Assembly (NCBI RefSeq): GCF_024298925.1
Contig: NZ_CP101283.1
Coordinates: forward strand, 3,105,001-3,169,000
Source of the DNA: Phenylobacterium sp. LH3H17
Lineage (GTDB): Bacteria > Pseudomonadota > Alphaproteobacteria > Caulobacterales > Caulobacteraceae
Length of the DNA: 64,000 bases
Reading direction: 5' to 3'
How positions within the stretch are numbered: the first letter of the stretch is position 1; the number at the start of each line of letters is the position of its first letter. A model generated the notes under the pieces. The model saw only the letters and a list, made by a program, of their open reading frames with translations, was not told where the DNA came from and searched no databases. The translations under genes were made by a program, and so were the position numbers. This document shows positions 56,421-64,000 of the stretch, piece by piece.

Positions 56421-57017
56421 ATGTCCGCGCTTCTGTTCGCTCTCGCCCTGTTCGCCCAAGACCTGGGGGGGCAAGACGCCGCCCCCGCCGCCGCGCCCGC
56501 GCCGGAAGTCGTCGAGGCGCCCTATCCCGCCGGCGCGCCGAAGGACGACTATGGCCTCGTGGCCTGGTGCCACGGCGCGCTGACCGGCTATCTCGACCTG
56601 CACGACCAGGTGATGCCCGAGGTCACCCGCATCGAGACCACCTTCCGCGCGCCGGGCCGGACCATCGCCGAGGACCTGAAGGTCTATGCCGACCTCGAGA
56701 AGCAGGGGCGCAAGGACCTAAAGTTGTTCGCCCGCGCCATGGAGGCCGCCGAGCGCGCCAGCCTCAAGCCGATCAATGTCCGCGGCGCCGAGGCCGTGAA
56801 GCGCGGCCGCGCCACCTGGGCCGCCGCCCCCAACCTGCCCAAGGCGCGCCTTGCCCAGGAATGGATGAGCTGGACCTTGCCGGCCCGCTGCTCCACCACC
56901 GCCACGGCGCTCGAAGCTCGCGCCAAGCTGCTCGGCGCCACCTTCGACGCCGGCGCCGACATGCCCGCCGAACCCGCGCCCGAGACGCCGACAGAGGTTC
57001 CGGTCAATCCGTCGTAG
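56421..57017 (+). CDS. Conserved hypothetical secreted protein
   Basis: The 198-residue product has a short hydrophobic start (SALLFALALFA), a Pro/Ala linker, and a helical body with two conserved-looking cysteines (VAWCHGALTGYL and PARCSTTATALE), followed by a Pro/Glu-rich tail. It looks like small uncharacterised periplasmic proteins of Caulobacterales. GAGG precedes the ATG. It lies 19 nt after the oxoprolinase gene and may be transcribed with it. Function unknown. Confidence 0.6.
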   Translation: MSALLFALALFAQDLGGQDAAPAAAPAPEVVEAPYPAGAPKDDYGLVAWCHGALTGYLDLHDQVMPEVTRIETTFRAPGRTIAEDLKVYADLEKQGRKDLKLFARAMEAAERASLKPINVRGAEAVKRGRATWAAAPNLPKARLAQEWMSWTLPARCSTTATALEARAKLLGATFDAGADMPAEPAPETPTEVPVNPS

Positions 57018-57085
57018 GTTTGCGCGGCAGGCCCCTCGCCGCGCTGCGCGCAGGGCGAGGAACTGGCGTGGATTGCTCGCTATCC

Positions 57086-57126
57086 GGGGGAGCTGTCGGC
57101 AAGGCCGACCGAGGGGGCTTTGACTC
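57086..57126 (+). repeat. Composite palindromic repeat, copy E (partial)
   Basis: Only the middle of the element is present: GGGGGAGCTGTCGG, CCGACCGAGGGGG and CTTTGACTC. A possible remnant of the other end (GCGCTGCGCGC near 57042-57052) lies upstream. It sits between the hypothetical secreted protein gene and the ParA-like gene. Confidence 0.6.
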
Positions 57127-57238
57127 CCTGGCGCCACATCGGTGGCGTTAGTCGCTCTGACGCACTGGTCACAAACGGCCCCTCGTGCGTTTACTTTGAT
57201 CGCGTGACGCCCTCGACGGCGTCCGGAGAGGGATAGGC

Positions 57239-57922
57239 TTGCCGACCGTAGCGTTTGTGAATCCGAAGGGGGGCGCGGGTAAGACCACCGCCGCGCTTCT
57301 GCTCGCGCTCGGCCTCAGCGAACAGGGCCAGCGCGTGGCCATGATCGATTCCGACCCCAACAAGCCCCTGGTCCACTGGGCCAGCCTGCCCGGCCGCCCG
57401 GACAAGATCTCCGTCCACCCCGCCCCCATGACCCAGGACATCCGCGACGCCCTGCGCGAGGCCCAGCGGAAACAGCCCGACTGGCTGATCCTCGACACGG
57501 AGGGCTCGATCCGCGGGGCGATGAACTTCACCACCATGCGGTTGGACCTGATCCTCACCCCGCTGGCCTCCTCGGCCATCGAGGCCATTCAGGCGATCAA
57601 GGCCGCCGAGATGGTCGCGCAGTTCGGCAAGCGCGGCGGCCATCCCCTGCTGCACCGCTGCCTGCTCACCCGCGTCCCCGCCGCCCTGCGCCCCCGCTCG
57701 CTGAAGCAGGTGGTCGAGCAGCTGCGCGAAAGCGACATCGGCATCCTGCCCACCGCCCTCATCGAGAAGGAGGCGTTCCGGATGCTGTTCTCGGTCGGCG
57801 GCGGCTTCGCCGAGCTGGAGCGCAGCGGCGTCAGCGGCGTCCCCGCCGCCCGCGCCAACGCCCAGAGCTACGTCGCCGCCGTGCTGGAACTGCTGGAAAG
57901 CGCCAAGACCCAGGCGGCCTAA
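57239..57922 (+). CDS. ParA-family ATPase (VirC1-like)
   Basis: The 227-residue protein has the deviant Walker A of ParA/MinD (NPKGGAGKTT, residues 8-17) and a Walker B-like LILDTEGSIRGAM, with an EG in place of the usual PP/PG, similar to VirC1-like orphans. It lacks a ParB or centromere partner here. A TTG start is used, with GAGAGGGA upstream. Such orphans may position proteins or DNA in the cell. The specific role is unknown. Confidence 0.78.
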   Translation: MPTVAFVNPKGGAGKTTAALLLALGLSEQGQRVAMIDSDPNKPLVHWASLPGRPDKISVHPAPMTQDIRDALREAQRKQPDWLILDTEGSIRGAMNFTTMRLDLILTPLASSAIEAIQAIKAAEMVAQFGKRGGHPLLHRCLLTRVPAALRPRSLKQVVEQLRESDIGILPTALIEKEAFRMLFSVGGGFAELERSGVSGVPAARANAQSYVAAVLELLESAKTQAA

Positions 57923-57931
57923 GCGGGCGGA

Positions 57932-58843
57932 CTAGGTCACCGTCAGGATCAGATGCGGCACGGCGACCCGGAAGGAGCCGCTCTCGGCGTCCAGGTGGAC
58001 GGAGCCGCTCGTCGCGACCCACTCCGTCAGCAGCTCCACCTCGATCAGGATGGACGCCTGCGCCGGCACGGCGAACCCTGACGCCGACAGAAACTCGTTG
58101 AACGCGATCGAAGCGCTGTCGTCGCCGCCGAAGAATCCGCCGGTCGCCCCGGCGTCGCCCAGTATGCGGTCGTGGACGATCGACCTGACCGTCGAGTCCC
58201 ACATGGCCCAAACCGTCGTGCGCGCCCGCACCGTCGCCCGCGCCTCCGAGCCGCCGATGAACCATGCCGCGACGCCGTTCCAATCCGCGTCGACCGCGAG
58301 ATGCGCGTTGACGACGAGTCGGGCGCCGGCCGCCACCACCACCGGCACGTTCCGCGGATTGCGCCAGAGGGTGAAAAAGCTGAGCCGGCCCGTGCCGCTT
58401 CCGGTGACCGCGGTGGCGGAGCTTCCCAGCCGATACCGCGCCCAGCTATCGAGCGAGCCGATATCCGAGGCGACCACGACTCCGGCGTCCGCGAAGCTTC
58501 GGATGAACGTCACCCGGTCGATGATCACGTTCATCGGCTCGGCGGGAAGGAGCACCGGCGTCAGCCCCGCGAGGCGGCGTGCGGCCGCACTTGAGGCGGC
58601 GACCGCCCTTCCGTGCGCCTGCTCGGCCCGCGCCCGCCGCGCCTTCGCGCGCTCGGCGGCTAGTGCGTCGAGGCGTTCGGGGTCAAGTCCGCCCGCCAGC
58701 AGCTCGCGGCGGGCGAGTTCCCGATCCTCGCGGGCCGCCTCGGTTCGGGCCCGGGCGGTCTCCGGGTCCTCACTCCGCCAGGAGCCCGCGCGGCCCACCG
58801 CCGCCTCGATGAAGGCCTCCGCTTCGCGCGAGTCCGTGTCCAT
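57932..58843 (-). CDS. Hypothetical protein with coiled N-terminus and beta-rich C-terminus
   Basis: The 303-residue product has about 95 residues of charged helix (TARARTEAAREDRELARREL, then Ala/Arg-rich segments), followed by a beta-rich region (MNVIIDRVTFIRSFADAGVV...SSTV, SFFTLWRNPRNVPVVVAAGARLVVN, VRARTTVWAMWDST, ILIEVELLTEWVATSG). No family is recognised and no signal peptide is present. It is convergent with the ParA-like gene, 9 nt apart. A function cannot be suggested. Confidence 0.55.
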   Translation of the reverse strand: MDTDSREAEAFIEAAVGRAGSWRSEDPETARARTEAAREDRELARRELLAGGLDPERLDALAAERAKARRARAEQAHGRAVAASSAAARRLAGLTPVLLPAEPMNVIIDRVTFIRSFADAGVVVASDIGSLDSWARYRLGSSATAVTGSGTGRLSFFTLWRNPRNVPVVVAAGARLVVNAHLAVDADWNGVAAWFIGGSEARATVRARTTVWAMWDSTVRSIVHDRILGDAGATGGFFGGDDSASIAFNEFLSASGFAVPAQASILIEVELLTEWVATSGSVHLDAESGSFRVAVPHLILTVT

Positions 58844-59369
58844 GATCGACGCCTTTGCAATACGTCCCCGTCACCGGACGGCGCCGGCGGACGAGGCCGA
58901 CGCTAACCCCGCGGGCGCCGAGGCGCTACGCACGGATGTCGTGATCGCTCTTGATGTGTCGCAAGGGTCATGCTGCCCTGAGCAGGAAGGCGGCGTTCCA
59001 TAGATTCGGTGACGCTGGCGTCACCCAGCAAGGCCCCGTCGCCATACCCCACGCATGAATTCTTCCCCCAGCGTGGCGCGAAAGCGACAGGCGCGGTTCT
59101 GACGCCTCCGCCGAATCTCACGCATGTCGTGAACTTTGATTTTTCAGCACTAATTTGGGCCATTTTCGAATATGTGGTACGATTTTATCAGCAGATTCAA
59201 TTACTGAACAATGTTCGGATGATTTTTGACAGACCCGCCGTATGTGTCGACCATCTATTCTTTCACGCACACAATTTCGACTTGCCTTTTGCTGAAGTCC
59301 CCGCGCATTCCTCCCCCGCACTCTGTCGCAATATCGGCAGATAACGTAGTTATATTGAAGGGGAAACGC
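58844..59369 (+). promoter_or_regulatory. Long intergenic region upstream of the large TonB receptor
   Basis: No gene was supported in these 526 nt. It holds a perfect 18-bp palindrome at 59008-59025 (GGTGACGC/GCGTCACC around TG), a GAACAATGTTC dyad at 59206-59216, GATTC (GANTC) sites near 59003-59007 and 59192-59197, and an AT-rich stretch from about 59130 to 59360. This is consistent with a promoter and operators for the receptor. Functions are inferred. Confidence 0.45.
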
Positions 59370-62252
59370 TTGCTACAGTCCAGATACCTCGCCGGAGCCT
59401 CCTCCCTCGCGCTCCTGCTGAGCCTCGCCGCCGGGCCGGCCTTCGCACAGGACGCCGCCGAGGTCGAAGAGGTGGTGGTCACCGGCTCGTTCATCGCCGG
59501 CACCCCCGAAGACGCGGCCCTGCCGGTCAATGTCATCGGCGCCGAGGAGATGGCCAAGCAGGGCTCGCCCTCGACCGTCGACCTGATCAAGTCGATCCCC
59601 GCCGTCTCGGGCGCCGTGGGCGAGTCCAACCAGTTCGGCGCCGGCCAGACCACCGGCTCGGGCAACGTCAACCTGCGCGGCCTGGGCGCCGAGCGGACCC
59701 TGGTGCTGTTCAACGGCCGCCGCATGGCGATCTCGCCCGGCACCATCTATGTCGACACCAACCTGATCCCAACCGCCGCCATCGGCCGCATCGAGGTGCT
59801 GAAGGACGGCGCGGCCGCCACCTACGGCTCCGACGCCATCGGCGGGGTGGTCAACTTCATCACCCGGCGCAACCTGAGCGGCCTGGAAGTCTCCGGCGGC
59901 TACTCGCTGATCGACGGCTCCAAGGGCGACTACAACGTCAACGCCGCCTATGGCTGGGTCGGCGACCGCGGCGACCTGCTGGTCACCGCCGGCTACCGCA
60001 AGCGTTCGGAGCTCTCCACCACCGACCGCGACTTCGCCCTGCGGTCCTTCACGGACAACCCGCAAGGCGGCTGGTCCACCTTCGGCAATCCCGGCCTCTA
60101 TCTCTCCAGCAGCAACGCCGGCTTCACCTACACCTCGCCGGTGGTCGATCCCGGCTGCGGCGCCATCTCCGGCCCCGGCACGGCGGCCAGCTGCCAGTTC
60201 CAGTTCCTCGGCTTCGACAACCTGACCGAGGACGAGGATCACTGGCAGTTCTACAGCGAGATCAATTTCGACCTCACCGACACCACGCGGTTCCACGCCG
60301 AAATCCTCTATTCGGGCCACGAGGTCGCCGCCGAGAACTCCTCGCCATCCTACCCGCCCAACAACTTCCCGACCTCGGCCCTGACCACCAAGATCCAGGG
60401 CAACGGCTTCTACATTCCGAGCATCAACCCCGGCCTGCAGGCCCTGATCGCGTCGGGCGGGCTCACCCCGGCCCAGGCCGCCACGGCCGGCGCCAACGGC
60501 CTCTTCACCTCGGTCGCCTGGCGTCCGCTCGGCGTCGGCGGCAACCCGCTGTTCGGCGGCAAGGGTAAGGAGGACAAGCGCGCCTTCGAGGCCTACCGCA
60601 TCTCCGCGGGCCTGAAGGGCAAGTTCGACTTCGGCGGCGGCATCGGCTGGGACGCCGCCCTGACCTACATGGACAACAACAGCGAGATCGCCACGCCGGA
60701 CGTCCTGGTGGGCCGCATGCAGCTCGCCCTGCGCGGCCTCGGCGGCAATGGCTGCACCGGCGCCACCCCCGGCGCCAACGGCTGCCTGTGGTTCAACCCG
60801 TTCTCCTCGGGCACGGCCGGCAACGCCATCGATGGCCGGACGAACCCGAACTACAACGCCGCCACGGCCAACAGCCTGGAAGTCCTCGACTACATCTTCG
60901 ACGAGTACGCCTACAAGATCCGCTCGCAGATGTTCACCGCCGACCTGGTGTTCAACGGCGACCTGCCCATCGACTTCGGCGCGGGCCAGCTGGCCTGGGC
61001 CGCCGGCGCCCAGTACCGCTGGAGCGGGATCGAGCGGCAGAACAGCGACTACACCAACATCGCCGTCAGCCCCTGCGCCGACTCCTCGGTCAATCCGGGG
61101 GCGACCTGCACGGCCAGGAACGGGCCGTTCAGCTTCTTCGGCGCCCTGGCCGACTACGACCTCGACTATTCGGTGATCGCCACCTTCGCCGAACTGCAGA
61201 TGCCGTTCACCGACAGCCTGACCGGCACCTTCGCCATCCGCTACGAGGACTACGGCGGCAATATCGGCGCGACCACCAATCCCAAGGTGGCGCTGAAGTG
61301 GCAGGCGGCCGACTGGCTGGCCTTCCGCGCCTCGGCGGGCTCGACCTTCCGCGCTCCGCCCCAGACCCAGATCGCCAACACCGCGACCACCAACCTGGCC
61401 TACACCACCGCGGCCGGCGGCTATCGCGCCTATGACCTCTACGGCAACGCCAGCCTGAAGCCGGAAAAGGCGGACACGCTGAACCTCGGCGTCCTGTTCG
61501 AGATGGGCGACTTCCAGGCCTCGCTCGACTACTGGCGCTTCGCCTTCAAGGGCCCGATCGACAACGAGAGCGGCTCCGACATCGTCAACGCCATCTTCCC
61601 CAACGGGGCGGCCGGCGCCAACAACTGCGCCAACCCCGCCTTCGCCCCGTTGCTGGCCCGGATCAGCTTCACCGGCGCCTGCTCGGCCCCGAACATCAAC
61701 CGGGTGCGGATCAACTACGTCAACAGCCCCGACATCGACACCAGCGGGCTGGACTTCGCGGCCAGCTACCGGGCGCGCGACGTGCTGGGCGGCGACATGA
61801 ACTTCGGCGTCGACCTGACCTATGTGCTGGAATACGTGGTCTCCGAGACCACGCTGGAAGGCATCGTGGTCGCCAGGGAGACCGACTACACGGGAACCAT
61901 GGACTACCTCGGCTACGGCTCCCAGCCGCAGTGGAAGGCCACCGCCTTCGCCGAATACGCCCGCGACGCGCACAACCTGCGTTGGACCATCCGCTACGTC
62001 GACGACATGCTCGACACCCGCGGTGGCTCGGCGACCTTCGCCACCAACCAGAACGGCCGCAAGATCAAGGCCTTCGTCACCAACGACATCACCTATCGCG
62101 TGAACCTGCCCTGGGACACGACGTTGACCGCCGCGGTGATCAACGCCTTCGACGCGGACCCGCCGTTCGCCCGCCTCGATCTCAGCTACGACCCGTTCAC
62201 GGCCAATCCGCTCGGCCGCTACTACAAGCTGGGCGTCACCAAGCGGTTCTAG
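59370..62252 (+). CDS. TonB-dependent receptor, large (carbohydrate or vitamin type)
   Basis: The 960-residue protein has a signal peptide ending AGPAFAQ, a TonB box region (VEEVVVTGSF), a plug (GSGNVNLRGLGAERTLVLFNGRRM) and a long barrel ending in FYKLGVTKRF-like LGRYYKLGVTKRF, with a terminal Phe. The TTG at 59370 is chosen with AAGGGGA 6 nt upstream, and directly precedes the signal peptide. Length and the RMA/TIYVDTNLIP region resemble Caulobacter receptors for sugars or other organic ligands. No partner genes are adjacent. Confidence 0.9.
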   Translation: MLQSRYLAGASSLALLLSLAAGPAFAQDAAEVEEVVVTGSFIAGTPEDAALPVNVIGAEEMAKQGSPSTVDLIKSIPAVSGAVGESNQFGAGQTTGSGNVNLRGLGAERTLVLFNGRRMAISPGTIYVDTNLIPTAAIGRIEVLKDGAAATYGSDAIGGVVNFITRRNLSGLEVSGGYSLIDGSKGDYNVNAAYGWVGDRGDLLVTAGYRKRSELSTTDRDFALRSFTDNPQGGWSTFGNPGLYLSSSNAGFTYTSPVVDPGCGAISGPGTAASCQFQFLGFDNLTEDEDHWQFYSEINFDLTDTTRFHAEILYSGHEVAAENSSPSYPPNNFPTSALTTKIQGNGFYIPSINPGLQALIASGGLTPAQAATAGANGLFTSVAWRPLGVGGNPLFGGKGKEDKRAFEAYRISAGLKGKFDFGGGIGWDAALTYMDNNSEIATPDVLVGRMQLALRGLGGNGCTGATPGANGCLWFNPFSSGTAGNAIDGRTNPNYNAATANSLEVLDYIFDEYAYKIRSQMFTADLVFNGDLPIDFGAGQLAWAAGAQYRWSGIERQNSDYTNIAVSPCADSSVNPGATCTARNGPFSFFGALADYDLDYSVIATFAELQMPFTDSLTGTFAIRYEDYGGNIGATTNPKVALKWQAADWLAFRASAGSTFRAPPQTQIANTATTNLAYTTAAGGYRAYDLYGNASLKPEKADTLNLGVLFEMGDFQASLDYWRFAFKGPIDNESGSDIVNAIFPNGAAGANNCANPAFAPLLARISFTGACSAPNINRVRINYVNSPDIDTSGLDFAASYRARDVLGGDMNFGVDLTYVLEYVVSETTLEGIVVARETDYTGTMDYLGYGSQPQWKATAFAEYARDAHNLRWTIRYVDDMLDTRGGSATFATNQNGRKIKAFVTNDITYRVNLPWDTTLTAAVINAFDADPPFARLDLSYDPFTANPLGRYYKLGVTKRF

Positions 62253-62280
62253 GAGGTCTTCCCCCTCGAGAACCACGACT

Positions 62281-62312
62281 GGCCGGTCCCCAAGGGGGCC
62301 GGCCTTTTTTTT
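62281..62312 (+). terminator. Intrinsic terminator of the large TonB receptor
   Basis: A GGCCGGTCCCC/GGGGGCCGGCC stem (arms 62281-62291 and 62294-62304, one T-G wobble) is followed by eight T (62305-62312). This is a classic rho-independent terminator 28 nt after the stop codon. Confidence 0.92.
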
Positions 62313-62703
62313 GCGCGCGTCTCCGACGCGCTGGCCCTGTGTGCAGGGGAGGAGGACGGGCGCACTGAGCAAGCCGTCGGATCCACTTGTGTAGAGATTG
62401 CGCGAGTCAGCTAAGCGCCATTTCCGGACATCGCCGCAGCGCCGGTATCCTGGCCCTTGTCGGACTGGCGTCCACGTGTCTCCCCCAGAGGCGAAGCCTG
62501 TGCTCTCGCCCGCGGGAAGACATTTCAGGCTTGGCGATTGCCGTCAAACACGGGAACATGACCACATTCCCTGCCCTCCAACGTCAGATGCCATCCAAAC
62601 AGTTCCGACGCCGGCCGAGATAGCCGCTGTGCGCCATCAATGGACATGGGCCCGGAGCGTCGCCTATCGAGCGCTCGGGCCGCCGCGCTCGGGAATGGCG
62701 CTG
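62313..62703. other. 391-nt stretch with no recognisable gene or element
   Basis: Between the receptor terminator and the acyl-CoA synthetase end, only overlapping open frames without ribosome sites or protein-like composition are seen. Nothing recognisable as a repeat or structured RNA was found. Confidence 0.5.
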
Positions 62704-64000
62704 CTAGCGAAGCCCCAGACGATCGGCCAAGCCGATGCGCTGCAGCTTGCCCGTAGGACCCTTGGGAAGCTCATCTAAGAACATGATGCGGCCGGGAACC
62801 TTGAACGCCGCCAAGCGCCGCGCCACAAATGCAACGATTTCGCGCTCGGTGACCATGGCCCCGGTCTGGAGAACCACAAGGGCAGCGACCGTCTCGCCAA
62901 GCAAGTCATGCGGCAGAGCAAAGGTCAGCGCCTCCGCTACAGCTGGATGGTCAAGCAATGCTTCGTCCACCTCGCGGGGCGAGATCTTCTCACCCCCGCG
63001 ATTGATGATCTCCTTCAACCGGCCCGTGAGGGTCAGGTAGCCTTCAGCGTCGACAGCGCCCTGATCGCCGGTGTGGAACCAGCCATGCGCGAACGCCTGT
63101 TCGGTGGCCTCCGGATTGTGTTCATAGGCGTCGAGAAGGTTGGCGCCTCGCAGCACCACTTCGCCAATTTGGCCGGGACTCAATAGCTCTCCGGTTTCAT
63201 CCATGATCGCCACCTCCATCCCTACTGGCCGACCGACACTTCCGGCGCGCCGTTCACCCGGAGGCAACGGATTGGACGCGATCTGATGGGCCGCCTCGGT
63301 CATGCCGTAGGCTTCGATGACGGGACATCCGAAGACATCCTCCAGCTGCCGGAGCACGCTCGGCGCCAGGGGCGATGAGGACGAGCGCACGAACCGAAGG
63401 CCGAGAGCCCGAGTGGCCGACGGCGCACGCTGGCCGCGCGCGGCGATCGCCTGGTGCATAGTCGGGACCGCAGAATACCAGGTCGCCGAGCCCTGCTCGA
63501 GCCACCTGAACATGCTCAGTGCATTAAATCCGGGCGTACATACCACGGTCGCGCCGGCATGAAGGGAACTCGCCAGCACCCCGACAAGTCCGTGGATGTG
63601 AAACAGCGGCATGATGTTGAGACATCTGTCGCCCGCCGCAAGTCGGAGCGTCTGAACGATGTTTTGCGCCGAAGCCTGTAGCTTCGCGTGGCTTAACGGC
63701 ACGAGCTTCGGGCGTGAGGTTGTGCCGGAGGTGTGTAGCAGGAGGGCTAGATCCAGCGATCCGGCTAAGCGGGGCTGGCGGGCCGGGCCGACGGGCGTCG
63801 CGTTGATGCGAGCATCGAGCTTCCCATCCTCAGACGCCATGGCGAAACGAAGGATGGGCAGCCCTAGGCGTTCCGCCGCTGCCTCAGCTGCTGCGTTTCC
63901 CATTGCGCCGACAACCAGGGCGCGGACGCCCGCGTCCTCCATGTAGAAGCGAAACTCCTCGCTGGTGTAGGCCGGGTTGAGAGGAGCGATAGCCGTCGCG
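62704..64000 (-). CDS. AMP-binding acyl-CoA synthetase, N-terminus outside window
   Basis: The visible 432 codons encode the main part of an ANL-family adenylate-forming enzyme: LLLHTSGTTSRPKLVPLSHA (P-loop region), HTGDQGAVDAEGYLTLTGR and the A8-A10 segment RLKEIINRGGEKISPREVDE, ending with GPTGKLQRIG containing the catalytic Lys. Codons read from the right edge (APLNPAYTSEEFRFYMED) show the gene continues. The layout resembles PCS60/oxalyl-CoA ligase-type enzymes. Codon usage looks less GC-extreme than in the neighbours. The acyl substrate is unknown. Confidence 0.88.
   Translation of the reverse strand, partial: ATAIAPLNPAYTSEEFRFYMEDAGVRALVVGAMGNAAAEAAAERLGLPILRFAMASEDGKLDARINATPVGPARQPRLAGSLDLALLLHTSGTTSRPKLVPLSHAKLQASAQNIVQTLRLAAGDRCLNIMPLFHIHGLVGVLASSLHAGATVVCTPGFNALSMFRWLEQGSATWYSAVPTMHQAIAARGQRAPSATRALGLRFVRSSSSPLAPSVLRQLEDVFGCPVIEAYGMTEAAHQIASNPLPPGERRAGSVGRPVGMEVAIMDETGELLSPGQIGEVVLRGANLLDAYEHNPEATEQAFAHGWFHTGDQGAVDAEGYLTLTGRLKEIINRGGEKISPREVDEALLDHPAVAEALTFALPHDLLGETVAALVVLQTGAMVTEREIVAFVARRLAAFKVPGRIMFLDELPKGPTGKLQRIGLADRLGLR

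Noticed and set aside
59373..62372. Nearly 1000-codon frame antisense to the large TonB receptor
   Set aside because: It mirrors the receptor gene exactly; composition is Val/Gly/Ala-rich without any recognisable domain.
62387..62778. Two overlapping open frames between the TonB receptor and the acyl-CoA synthetase
   Set aside because: They lack ribosome sites, overlap each other and have no protein-like composition.

Overview
This is GC-rich chromosomal DNA of an alphaproteobacterium, most likely order Caulobacterales (Caulobacter/Phenylobacterium type). The marker is the left edge: fliK-flgD-flgE followed directly by sciP, the CtrA inhibitor, which is the arrangement of Caulobacter. A GANTC site upstream of sciP, a FlmG-type flagellin glycosylation gene, two long TonB-dependent receptors and dispersed Caulobacter-style intergenic palindromes agree with this. 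No rRNA, tRNA, insertion sequence, CRISPR array or prophage was recognised. The organism is inferred, not proven.

Layout. 1-3.2 kb: flagellar hook assembly (fliK end, flgD, flgE) and sciP. 3.2-9.4 kb: housekeeping genes (RusA-like resolvase, fumC, a heme-oxygenase-fold enzyme, polyprenyl diphosphate synthase, a TrmN6-like methylase, a MazG-like protein, an acyl-CoA thioesterase). 9.6-13.6 kb: an M23 peptidase and an iron-uptake-like pair (TonB receptor plus PepSY protein). 13.7-17 kb: a small sugar/surface-glycan group (DegT aminotransferase, glycosyltransferase, hexapeptide acyltransferase). 17.1-24.3 kb: ilvC, an RcnB-like protein, a phosphatase-superfamily enzyme between two paralogous small secreted proteins, thyA-folA, an SMP-30 family enzyme. 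24.4-28.5 kb: a KdpD/KdpE-like two-component pair facing the potassium transporter gene kup. 28.6-34.9 kb: an OYE flavin oxidoreductase divergent from a CYP153-type P450, an aminotransferase, dodecin, a serine hydrolase and an exported methyltransferase. 35.1-39.7 kb: a valine catabolic operon (mmsA, acyl-CoA dehydrogenase, mmsB) with a divergent LysR gene. 39.7-42.6 kb: a membrane-anchored metallo-beta-lactamase-fold gene with a TetR regulator, opposite a DsbA-like isomerase across a strong palindromic operator.

42.9-45.6 kb holds the most interesting locus: a membrane-anchored TIR protein downstream of a protein with an N-terminal SLOG-like nucleotide-binding domain and four predicted membrane helices of the SLOG/SMODS-associated 2TM type. 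TIR signal producers and SLOG sensors are the two halves of Thoeris defence, so this pair is a candidate membrane-effector, Thoeris-like signalling system. Further right come a three-gene pseudaminic-acid/flagellin glycosylation group (46.5-49.7 kb), an acyl-CoA dehydrogenase with an ABM protein, a TerB/J-domain protein, and a fused 5-oxoprolinase/hydantoinase (52.7-56.4 kb) whose reading frame contains two different intergenic-type palindromic repeats without being broken. The window ends with a ParA-like ATPase, a large TonB receptor and a truncated acyl-CoA synthetase.

A composite palindromic repeat of about 140 bp occurs at five places, four of them intergenic and one inside the oxoprolinase gene. 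All functional calls come from reading the sequence and family knowledge; no database search was possible.
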